This document shows, piece by piece, positions 22,091 through 32,980 of a stretch of 32,980 nt of DNA. The DNA comes from Candidatus Methylomirabilota bacterium (GTDB lineage Bacteria; Methylomirabilota; Methylomirabilia; Rokubacteriales; CSP1-6): assembly GCA_035936835.1 (NCBI GenBank), contig DASYVT010000033.1, positions 1 to 32,980 on the forward strand. Direction: 5' to 3'. The notes beneath the pieces are model-generated. The model did not search any database. It was not told the origin of the DNA and saw nothing but the letters and a program-made list of their open reading frames with translations. The first letter of the stretch is position 1. Each line of letters starts with the position of its first letter. A program made the translations under genes and the position numbers.

Positions 22091-22996
22091 CTAAGAAGAC
22101 TCAGGCCGCTGCTGGCGAAGGAACTGCTCGATCTCCGCGACGAGATCCGCCGACGGCGGCAGCTCGTCGCTTGACCCGGGGACCGGCCCTGCCGCCTCCT
22201 CGTCCTCGGGCAGCTTGCGCTCCAGCGTCTTCACGTACTCGGCAATCTTCGGGTTCTGTCCCACAACCTCGTCCAGGTTGCCCTCGAACTGCCGCGTGGC
22301 CTCGACGAGTTCCGAGAGGTCGGCCTCCGTGCCCAGGAGCGTGAGGACCCGCCGGACGAGGGCCAGGGCCGCCTTCGGATTCTCGACGCCGGAGACATAG
22401 TGGGGGACATTGGCCCAGAGGCTGGCCGCCGGCACACCCTCCTCCCGGCAGAGAGTGCTGAGCACGCCGATGATCCCCGTCGGGCCCTCGTACCGCGAAG
22501 GGCGGATGCCGAGCACGGCGGCGAGCTCGGGGTCATGGGCGCCCCCCACCAGCTTCACCGGCCGGGTGTGCGGGACTTCGGCCAGCAGCGCGCCCAGCGT
22601 CAGGACAAGGGAGGCGCGCGAGCGCCGCGCCAGCTCGAGGACGGCGCCGCAGTAGGTGCGCCACTTCAGGTGCGGCTCGATGGCCACCCCGACGATGAGG
22701 TCGCGGTCGACGGAGGGCAGGCGGCAGATGGAGAAATCCGTGGATGGCCAGACGATCTCCCGCTCGTTTCGCGAGTCCGTCTTGAAGCGCACGTAGGGCC
22801 GCGACAGGCCGAAGTGGTAGAACTCCTCAGGATCGATGCTGGCCAGCGGTCGCGAGGGCCAAGCCTGCCCCAGGAAGCGCGCGGCGGTCGTCGCGGACTC
22901 CGCAGCGTCGTTCCACCCGGAGAACGCCATGATCAGGATGGGCTGACGGAGCCCGTCCGGCTCCTCGAACATAACCAGGGGATCGGTCGACGGCAT
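22091..22996 (-). CDS. PAC2 family protein
   Basis: A 301-residue protein of the PAC2 (proteasome assembly chaperone 2-like) family. LIMAFSGWNDAAESATTAARFL (residues 20-41) is the family opening. DFYHF-type segments (DPEEFYHFGLSRPYVRF), LIVGVAIEPHLKWRTYCGAVLELA, a GALLAEVPHTRP loop, GPTGIIGVLSTLCREEGVPAASLWANVPHYVSGVENPKAALALV and an acidic tail follow. Start at 22996: GGAAGGA lies 7-13 nt upstream and the preceding in-frame 23 residues look non-coding. Family members occur in archaea and in actinobacteria with proteasomes, but also in bacteria without them; biochemical role in bacteria is unknown. No proteasome gene is in the window. Confidence 0.88.
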   Translation of the reverse strand: MPSTDPLVMFEEPDGLRQPILIMAFSGWNDAAESATTAARFLGQAWPSRPLASIDPEEFYHFGLSRPYVRFKTDSRNEREIVWPSTDFSICRLPSVDRDLIVGVAIEPHLKWRTYCGAVLELARRSRASLVLTLGALLAEVPHTRPVKLVGGAHDPELAAVLGIRPSRYEGPTGIIGVLSTLCREEGVPAASLWANVPHYVSGVENPKAALALVRRVLTLLGTEADLSELVEATRQFEGNLDEVVGQNPKIAEYVKTLERKLPEDEEAAGPVPGSSDELPPSADLVAEIEQFLRQQRPESS

Positions 22997-23084
22997 AGGG
23001 ACTGTCCTTCCGCGAGGATGCCTGACGCGGGCCATCCCCGCAAGAGCAAAAGCGTCTTGGGCCAAGGCTCGCGCAAAAGAGAGG

Positions 23085-23114
23085 TTGACTCGGCGCTCGT
23101 GGGTTCCGTATCAT
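23085..23114 (+). promoter_or_regulatory. Sigma70-type promoter of the small lipoprotein gene
   Basis: TTGACT (23085-23090), 18-nt spacer, TATCAT (23109-23114). The start near 23121 leaves about 45 nt of leader with AGGAGG at 23152-23157, 8 nt before the ATG. This is one of the two best -35/-10 pairs in the window. Confidence 0.65.
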
Positions 23115-23165
23115 AGGCGGCGCTCGACTGTTCGTTACCCCATGTCCTTACAGGAGGTTACGGTT

Positions 23166-23426
23166 ATGCGCTCGAAGATCATCACGGCAGCGGCGCTCAT
23201 CGTGGTCGCTTTCCTCGCCGGCGCTTGCGCCAACTCCGAGCAGTGGGCCGAGTGGCGCGGCCACACCACCCACTTTGCGTCCGGCGATCACGGTATGTTC
23301 TCGCTCTCGAACAACCTCGACGGCACGAACCCCAAGGTCACCCGCCTCGACATCGAGAACTCCCGCACGCAGAACTGGTGGGGCAAGAACATCTCGGTGG
23401 AGCCCGGCCAGGTCATCCAGAACTAG
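23166..23426 (+). CDS. Small lipoprotein, function unknown
   Basis: An 86-residue exported protein. Residues 1-20 form a lipoprotein signal (LAGA before C21; the -3 residue is Ala, slightly off consensus). The 66-residue mature part is aromatic and polar: SEQWAEWRGHTTHFASGDH, FSLSNN, then VTRLDIE and QNWWGKNISVEPGQVI. It has the look of a compact beta domain with a histidine/aromatic patch. A strong promoter and ideal ribosome-binding site suggest abundant expression. Not recognised as a named family. The next gene, also exported and of unknown function, starts 16 nt later. Confidence 0.78.
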   Translation: MRSKIITAAALIVVAFLAGACANSEQWAEWRGHTTHFASGDHGMFSLSNNLDGTNPKVTRLDIENSRTQNWWGKNISVEPGQVIQN

Positions 23427-23442
23427 ACTCAGTCACATTTTC

Positions 23443-24129
23443 ATGTCGCGTCGAAGCGTCGCCACGGCCCTCGCCGTGGTTCTGGTCGCGGGGGTCGTGG
23501 CGCTCGCCTATGCGGGACCGGCCGACTACGTCATGCCGGTCGACAAGCACACGTCGGCGAAGGGCCGCGCCCTTGCCGTGAAGTACCTGCCCAAGCTCCT
23601 CCAGTTCTCCGAGTATGTCTATCACTGCTTGCCCTACCTCGAGATCAAGAACGGCCTCGGCTTCAAGAAGGTCCCCAAGGAGCCGGGGGACAACCGCTAC
23701 GCCGCCGTGTGGATCAGGGCGGAACAGGCGCCGGACGCCGCCTTCGCGGCCCTGCCCCTGGACCGCCAGGCGTCGGCCATGTTCTCCCGCTACGCCGTCC
23801 CGATGCTCAAGCGGCTCGCGGCGATGCCGGGGTTCGCGTCGGACCCCGACGTCTACGGCTTCTCGGTAGCCGTCGAGTGGATCAAGCCGGGCAGCGACCC
23901 CAACAGGCCCACGATGGAGATCCTGTCGATGTTCGCCGACCAGGCGAGCACGCGCGCCTTCCTCGGCAAGACGCTACCGGCCAAGGAGTACGTGGACAAG
24001 ATGAGGCTCACATTCTTCGACGGCGACAAGGAAGTCGGGCGCCTGCCGATCGAGGTGTGGGAGGACAACTTCGTGGGGACGTACAAGGTGCCCGGCTACG
24101 AGATGGAGAAGGGCAAGGTCTGCTCGTAG
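23443..24129 (+). CDS. Exported protein, function unknown
   Basis: A 228-residue protein with a signal peptide (hydrophobic 7-22, cleavage after AYA at about 24). The mature part has a helical region with LQFSEYVYHCLPYLEIKNGLGFKKV (about 52-76), a segment YAAVWIRAEQAPDAAFAALPLDRQASAMFSRYAVPMLKRLAAMPGF, a strand VYGFSVAVEWI, and a C-terminal WEDNFVGTYKVPGYEMEKGKVCS. Two cysteines remain after processing and could pair. I do not recognise the family. Start at ATG 23443 rather than upstream codons because the signal peptide begins there. Only 16 nt separate it from the lipoprotein gene, so the two are likely co-transcribed. Confidence 0.75.
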   Translation: MSRRSVATALAVVLVAGVVALAYAGPADYVMPVDKHTSAKGRALAVKYLPKLLQFSEYVYHCLPYLEIKNGLGFKKVPKEPGDNRYAAVWIRAEQAPDAAFAALPLDRQASAMFSRYAVPMLKRLAAMPGFASDPDVYGFSVAVEWIKPGSDPNRPTMEILSMFADQASTRAFLGKTLPAKEYVDKMRLTFFDGDKEVGRLPIEVWEDNFVGTYKVPGYEMEKGKVCS

Positions 24130-24160
24130 CCCCCGGCCGCGCCGCATCAGCCCGCGCAGT

Positions 24161-24189
24161 TTGACAGGTGCCGGAGCCTCCGTTAGCAT
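24161..24189 (+). promoter_or_regulatory. Consensus sigma70 promoter for ftsH-htrA
   Basis: A perfect TTGACA (24161-24166), exactly 17 nt, then TAGCAT (24184-24189). The start near 24196 leaves a leader of only about 12 nt before the ATG at 24208. No heat-shock operator such as CIRCE is visible. Confidence 0.75.
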
Positions 24190-24207
24190 GGTTTCGAGGG
24201 CGCCTCG

Positions 24208-26105
24208 ATGAAACTCCCCGTGAAACAGAAAACGCAGTTCTCGCTGATCTATTTGCTCATCGCCGTCCTCGTGCTGTCCCTCGTCCAGAGCTGGCTCCTG
24301 GCGCCGCGGACGGTCGAGATCCCGATGAGCAAGTTCCTGGCGTTGGTGCGCGAGGGCAAGGTCGAACGGGTCTCCGTCACGGACCGCGAGATCCGCGGCA
24401 CGCTCAAGCCCGGTGCCCTCCCGGCCCAGCAGTCCGGCGCCGGGGACAAGGTGCGCAGCCTGGTCGGCGCCGAGCAGCCCGTCCCCACCTTCACGACCAC
24501 CCGCATCCCCGGGATCGAGGACAGCGCGCTCGTCAAGGAGCTCGAGCAGAACAAGGTCGAGTTCTCCGGGCGAGTGGAGAGCACGTTCTGGCGGGACTTC
24601 CTCTTCGGCTGGATCGTGCCGCTGGTGCTGATGGTCGGCCTCTGGATGTTCGTCATGCGGCGCATGGGCGGGGGGCCGACCCAGGCGCTGTCCTTCGGCC
24701 GCTCCAAGGCCAAGATCTACGACCGAAAGGAGCTCAAGACGACCTTCGCCGACGTCGCGGGAGTGGACGAGGCCAAGGCGGAGCTCATTGAGGTCGTGGA
24801 CTTTCTCAAGAACCCCAAGAAGTACCAGCGGCTCGGCGGCCGGATCCCCAAGGGCGTGCTGCTCGTCGGCTCCCCGGGCACGGGCAAGACGCTCCTGGCC
24901 CGGGCCGTCGCAGGCGAGGCCGACGTGCCGTTCTTCTTCCTCTCCGGCTCGGAGTTCGTGGAGATGTTCGTCGGCGTGGGCGCCGCGCGCGTGCGCGACC
25001 TCTTCGAGCAGGCGAAGGAGAAGGCGCCGTGCATCGTCTTCATCGACGAGCTGGACGCCATCGGCAAGACGCGCTCCGGCACCACGGGTTTCGCCGGCGG
25101 CCACGACGAGCGCGAGCAGACGCTCAACCAGCTGCTGGCCGAGATGGACGGCTTCGACTCCTCCAAGGGCGTCATCATCATGGCGGCCACGAACCGCCCG
25201 GAGGTCCTCGACGCGGCCCTGCTCCGCGCGGGACGCTTCGACCGCCAGGTGGTCGTGGACAAGCCCGACGTCAGGGGGCGAGAGGCCATCCTGCACGTGC
25301 ACGCGCGCAACGTCATCCTGGCGCCCTCCGTGGACCTCCACGTGCTGGCCGCGCGGACGCCGGGCATGGCGGGCGCCGATCTCGCCAACATCATCAACGA
25401 GGCGGCGCTCCTGGCCGCCCGCAAGGGCAAGGATGCCGTGGACATGGCTGACCTCGACGAGGCCGTCGACCGGGTGATCGGCGGCCTCGAGCGCAAGAGC
25501 CGGGTGCTGTCGGAGAAGGAGCGCGACATCGTCGCCCACCACGAGATCGGCCACGCGCTCGTCGCCTCCTCCCTGCCCCAGGCCGACCCGGTCCACAAGG
25601 TGACGATCATCCCGCGTGGTGTCGGGGCTCTCGGCGCCACCTACCAGCTGCCGCTCGAGGACCGCTACCTCCTGACTCGGAGCGAGCTGGAAGACCGGAT
25701 CGCGGTGCTCCTGGGCGGCCGGGTGGCGGAGGAAGTCGTCTACGGCGAAATCTCGACGGGCGCCCACAACGATCTCGAGCGCGCAACGGAGATGGCGCGG
25801 CTCATGGTCACCCAGTACGGCATGTCGGCCGAGCTCGGCCCGATGACCTTCGGCGGCGGCCAGCAGGCCCTGTTCCTCAGGGGCTCAGGGCTGTCGCAGG
25901 AGCGCGAGTACAGCGACGAGACGGCGCGGGCCATCGACGGCGAGATCCGCGCCATCATCGACAAGATCTATGACCGCGTGCGCGGCATCATCACGGACCG
26001 CAAGCCGGTGCTGCTGGCGGCGGCCGCGGAACTCAAAGCGAAGGAGACCCTCGAAGGCGACCGCCTGCGGCAGCTGCTGGCCGGCGACCTCGTGGAGGAG
26101 AGACG

Positions 26106-26109
<4 letters not shown>
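24208..26109 (+). CDS. ftsH: ATP-dependent zinc metalloprotease FtsH
   Basis: A 633-residue membrane-anchored AAA+ protease that degrades misfolded membrane and short-lived cytosolic proteins. Transmembrane helices are at about 11-31 and 132-150, with the periplasmic domain between. AAA domain: Walker A GSPGTGKT (221-228; S replaces the usual P at the second position), Walker [11 protein letters not shown] (D280, E281), pore loop MFVGVGA (253-259), and arginine-finger segment [18 protein letters not shown]. Protease: HEIGH (H445, E446, H449), the HEXXH zinc motif with I instead of the usual A, and the third-ligand region [12 protein letters not shown]. The C-terminal tail is shorter than in E. 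coli FtsH. The stop overlaps the htrA start (ATGA). Confidence 0.95.
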
Positions 26110-27611
<1,502 letters not shown>

Positions 27612-27732
27612 GGCCGGAGGCCCCAGGCTTAGATCGCGCTGCCGGTACCGAGTACGCCCGCGCCAGCTCCGGGGGCGCAGTCCGGCGGCCCCAGAAGTAG
27701 GTCGCCGGCGTCCCGCCAAGCCGCAAGCCGTC

Positions 27733-27741
27733 TGCTACACT
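27733..27741 (+). promoter_or_regulatory. Extended -10 upstream of the dnaJ-like gene
   Basis: TGC-TACACT at 27733-27741; the -35 region (about 27713-27718) is not recognisable. The start would be near 27748 and the leader about 45 nt, containing the hairpin at 27761-27775. The 180-nt gap 27612-27791 otherwise shows nothing. Confidence 0.45.
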
Positions 27742-27760
27742 AACGTTGAGCGCGGACCTA

Positions 27761-27775
27761 GGGGGGCAAACCCCC
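27761..27775 (+). promoter_or_regulatory. Tight G5-C5 hairpin in the dnaJ-like leader
   Basis: GGGGGG-CAAA-CCCCC forms a 5-bp all-GC stem with a very small loop, 16 nt before the ATG at 27792. No good Shine-Dalgarno sequence lies between hairpin and start. It could be a ribosome stand-by or thermosensor-like element; this is conjecture. Confidence 0.4.
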
Positions 27776-27791
27776 AGCAACGCGTAAGACC

Positions 27792-28795
27792 ATGGACTAC
27801 AAAGACTATTACAAGATTCTCAGTTTGCCCAAGAACGCCGACGACAAGGCGATCAAAACCGCCTACCGCCGGCTTGCCCGCAAGCACCATCCGGACGTCG
27901 CCAAGGGCAAGGACTCGGCCGCCCGCTTCCAGGAGATCGCGGAAGCCTACGAGGTCTTGGGCGACGCCGAAAAGCGGAAGCGCTACGACACGCTCGGCCC
28001 CGACTGGCAGCGCTATGCCGAGGCCGGCGCCGGCGCGCGGGGTCCCTTCGAGGGCGCAGACGTCCACTTCGGGCGCGGCGACGAGGGCTTCTCCGACTTC
28101 TTCCGGACGATCTTCGGAGATCTGGGCGGGCGCCGTGCGGGCGGCTTCCGCGACGTCGACCTCGGAGACCTCGGCGGGGGCTTCGGCCCCGACAAGGGCG
28201 GCGATGTCGAGGCGGGCATCGAGGTCTCGCTCGAGGACGCCTTCCACGGCGTCACCCGGACCATCTCGCTCGAGCTCGACGAGATCTGTCCCGCCTGCGG
28301 CGGAGCGGGGCACGTCAACCGCAAGCCGTGCGCGCAGTGCCGAGGCGGCGGCTGGTCCAGGGGCCGGCGCAACCTCGAGGTCAAGATCCCGGCCGGCGTG
28401 GCCACGGGCTCGCGCGTGCGCCTACCCGGCGAGGGCTCGCGCGGCGGCCGTGGCGGCAGCGGCGACCTGTATCTCAAGGTCACGGTGCGGCCGGACCCGC
28501 GCTTCGAGCGCAAGGGCGATGACCTCCACTCGACCCTGGCGGTGCCGGCCCACGACGCGGCGCTCGGCGCCGAAGTCTCGGTGCCGACGCTCAAGGGCCA
28601 GGTCTCGATGAAGATCCCGCCCGAAACGTCCAGCGGCCGGACCTTCCGCCTGCCGGGCTACGGCATGCCGCACCTCAAGGGCGGCGGCGCGGGAGACCAG
28701 TTCGTGCAGGTGGAGCTGACCATCCCAACGGGTCTCTCCCCGAGGGAGCGCGAGCTCTACCAGGAGCTCAAAAGTCTTCGCACAGAGGGGACGCG

Positions 28796-28799
<4 letters not shown>
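27792..28799 (+). CDS. DnaJ-like co-chaperone with single CxxC pair set
   Basis: A 335-residue J-domain protein. The J domain (1-70) has HPD at 33-35, followed by a G/F/D-rich linker (about 75-135). The substrate-binding part contains only two zinc knuckles, CPACGG (C166, C169) and CAQCRG (C180, C183), whereas classical DnaJ has four CxxCxGxG; CbpA-type has none. The two C-terminal beta domains ([21 protein letters not shown] and the later [21 protein letters not shown]) are complete. It is thus intermediate between DnaJ and CbpA and should bind a single zinc. It stimulates DnaK (not in the window) and feeds clients to ClpB, encoded immediately downstream with an ATGA overlap. Confidence 0.9.
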
Positions 28800-31374
<2,575 letters not shown>

Positions 31375-31378
<4 letters not shown>

Positions 31379-32172
31379 GCGAAGAGACCGCCTTCTTCAT
31401 CCTCGAAGGTGAGCGCCTCGTCCCTACGGTGCTCACCCGGGGGCCGTGGAGCCCTATCCACCAGCACGGCGGGCCGCCCTCGGCCGTCATGGCGCGCGCC
31501 ATCGAGCAGGCCGCGGGCGAGCCGGATTCGCTCCACATGACCCGCTTCACGATCGACTTCATCCGGCCCGTGCCGATGGAGCCGCTCACCGTCAGCGTGG
31601 AGCGGGTGCGCGACGGCCGCCGCGCGCGCGGTTATGTCGCCCTGCTCTCGGCCGGGGGGCAAGTCGTGGCGCGGGCCAACGCGCTCGTGGTCCGCACCGA
31701 GCAAGTCGTGCCGGCGTCCACGCCCCTCCAGGAGCCGCTCCTCCCGCTCCCCGATGAGTCCGCGCCTTTCCAGTGGCCGTTCTTCCGCGACCCGATCGGC
31801 TACCCCACGGGCATGGAGACGCGCATGGCGAGCGGCAAGTTCGGCTCGGGGCGGGCGTCGGCGTGGATGCGCCAGCGCGTGCCGCTCGTCCTCGGCGAGA
31901 CCCCCTCGCCGGCCCAGCGGGTCCTCACGGTGGCCGATTCGGGCAGCGGCGTCGGCGCGGCCTTCGACCCGGCGCGCTTCGTTCCGTTCATCAACGCCGA
32001 TCTCACCGTCGCGCTCCACCGCCTCCCGGACGGCGAGTGGATCGGGCTCGACGCCGCAACGACGCTCGAGCCCCACGGCATCGGGCTCACCCGCACAGGC
32101 CTCTACGACACGCGCGGACCGATCGGAGAGGGGCTGCAGGGCCTCGTCATCGGCCAGCCGGTCGCGCGCTGA
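31375..32172 (+). CDS. Acyl-CoA thioesterase-like protein (double hotdog)
   Basis: A 265-residue protein of the thioesterase family with two hotdog domains (TesB/4HBT_3-like). The first domain contains [17 protein letters not shown] (H31-G-G, the hotdog helix) and [26 protein letters not shown]; the second includes [30 protein letters not shown] and [30 protein letters not shown]. This end is typical of bacterial family members. It would hydrolyse acyl-CoA; chain length is unknown. ATGA overlap with clpB makes it the third gene of the chaperone operon, an unexpected partner that is probably only co-expressed. Confidence 0.85.
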
Positions 32173-32227
32173 CGAATACCTCGGCGGCCCCGCAGCATCC
32201 CAACCGGAAACGCCCACAGGAGGCTCC

Positions 32228-32980
32228 GTGACCGACGCCCGGAAGCGGCTCTACTACAGCTGGATCGTGCTGGCCGCGGTCGTTTTCGTCATGCTGGGCG
32301 GTTCGGAGATCCGCGCCGTCTTCGGCGTCTTCATCAAGCCGATCGAGGCGGAGTTCGGCTGGACGCGCCAGCAGCTCTCGGGGGCCGCGGCGTTGTCGTT
32401 CTTCGTGTTCGGCGCCGTCGGACCCACGGTGGGCTGGCTCGCCGACGTCTGGGGCCCACGCCGCGTGATGCTCCTCGCCACGGCCGTCCTCGGAGTCGGC
32501 ACCATTCTGGCGTCCTTCGTCGGCCACCTCTGGCAGATGTACGTGAGCGCCGGGGTCCTGATGGCCGCCGGCGCGGGGGGGCTCGCCATCGCGACCACCG
32601 CGACGGTCGCTGCGCGGTGGTTCGTGGCGCGGCGCGGGCTCATCCTGGGCATCTTGGGCGGCGCCATGTCGGCGGGCCAGATGCTCATCGTCCCACTCTC
32701 GATGCTCCTGATCAGCTTCTACGGCTGGCGATCGTCCTTTCTCTGGCTCGGCGTGGGCATCGTGGTGTTGGCGCTGCCCGTGATCCTGGCCTTCGTGCGC
32801 GACGACCCGGCCGACAAGGGGCTCAAGCCCTACGGCGCTGGCACGGCGAGCGGCGCGGCGTTCGGCGGGGTGACGGACGAACGGCGCGTGCCGGTCTCCG
32901 AAGCCATGCAGGTGCCGGCGTTCTAACTCCTCGCCTCCACCTTCTTCGTCTGCGGCTACACGACGAATGGTCTCGTGCTG
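32228..32980 (+). pseudogene. MFS transporter, interrupted by an in-frame TAA and cut by the window edge
   Basis: GTG 32228 follows AGGAGG (32218-32223, short 4-nt spacing) and starts TDARKRLYYSWIVLAAVVFVMLGG, helix 1 of a monocarboxylate/oxalate-formate-type MFS protein. Helices 2-6 follow, with the A-loop GWLADVWGPRRVM at about residues 76-88. The frame ends at TAA 32924-32926 after 232 residues, directly before the central loop joins helix 7. The same frame then continues LLASTFFVCGYTTNGLVL to the window end, exactly what helix 7 of the family should be (normally ...FWLL...). Hence the stop splits a real gene: nonsense mutation, sequencing/assembly error, or readthrough. Confidence 0.75.

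Noticed and set aside
23424-23429. TAGACT overlapping the lipoprotein stop as a separate promoter for the exported protein at 23443
   Set aside because: It is 13 nt from the ATG, unlike the 6-7 nt of the leaderless set, and has no -35; co-transcription from 23085 is simpler.

Overview
The window is GC-rich bacterial chromosome, densely coded, with many GTG starts and frequent 4-nt stop/start overlaps. Two complete branched-chain-amino-acid-type (Liv) ABC transporter clusters in 33 kb, a squalene/phytoene synthase-family gene, GC-rich interspersed palindromes and a DnaJ-ClpB operon would fit an uncultivated soil or groundwater lineage such as Candidatus Rokubacteria/Methylomirabilota. That assignment is inference from gene content and style; no rRNA or tRNA gene was seen to confirm it.

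Layout. 1-206: tail of a TPMT-like methyltransferase. 299-5000: Liv cluster 1 (binding protein, two ATPases, two permeases). 5001-5446: non-coding, dominated by a 300-bp long inverted repeat. 5447-7361: operon of a ParB-like protein, pterin carbinolamine dehydratase and an SDR. 7420-10049: an active/inactive pair of M16 peptidases. 10056-11701 (minus): RecB-like PD-(D/E)XK nuclease with four iron-sulfur-type cysteines, plus a HAD phosphatase. 11841-17621: tautomerase, SMP-30 lactonase and Liv cluster 2, split by a palindromic repeat element. 17643-20633: small Cys protein, squalene/phytoene synthase-like enzyme, PhzF-like protein and DUF429 protein. 20634-22996 (minus): a truncated membrane-protein remnant, a LytM/M23 peptidase, a second copy of the repeat core, and a PAC2 protein. 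23166-24129: a small lipoprotein and an exported protein of unknown function. 24208-27611: FtsH and HtrA. 27792-32172: DnaJ-like protein, ClpB and a thioesterase. 32228-end: an MFS transporter interrupted by an in-frame stop.

How it works together. The two Liv systems look like high-affinity uptake of amino acids or other small carboxylates; the second sits behind a tautomerase and a lactonase that could process what it imports. FtsH-HtrA and DnaJ-ClpB are envelope and cytosolic protein quality-control operons lying side by side. Several transcription units share one promoter style: an extended -10 (TGn-TAnnnT) placed 6-7 nt before the start codon, which predicts leaderless mRNAs, while others have a -35/-10 pair and a Shine-Dalgarno sequence.

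I see no CRISPR array, transposase, integrase or dedicated defence island. The most unusual items are the long inverted repeat and its dispersed core, the leaderless-promoter pattern, the PhzF-like protein without its catalytic glutamate, the MFS in-frame stop and the truncated membrane-protein gene.
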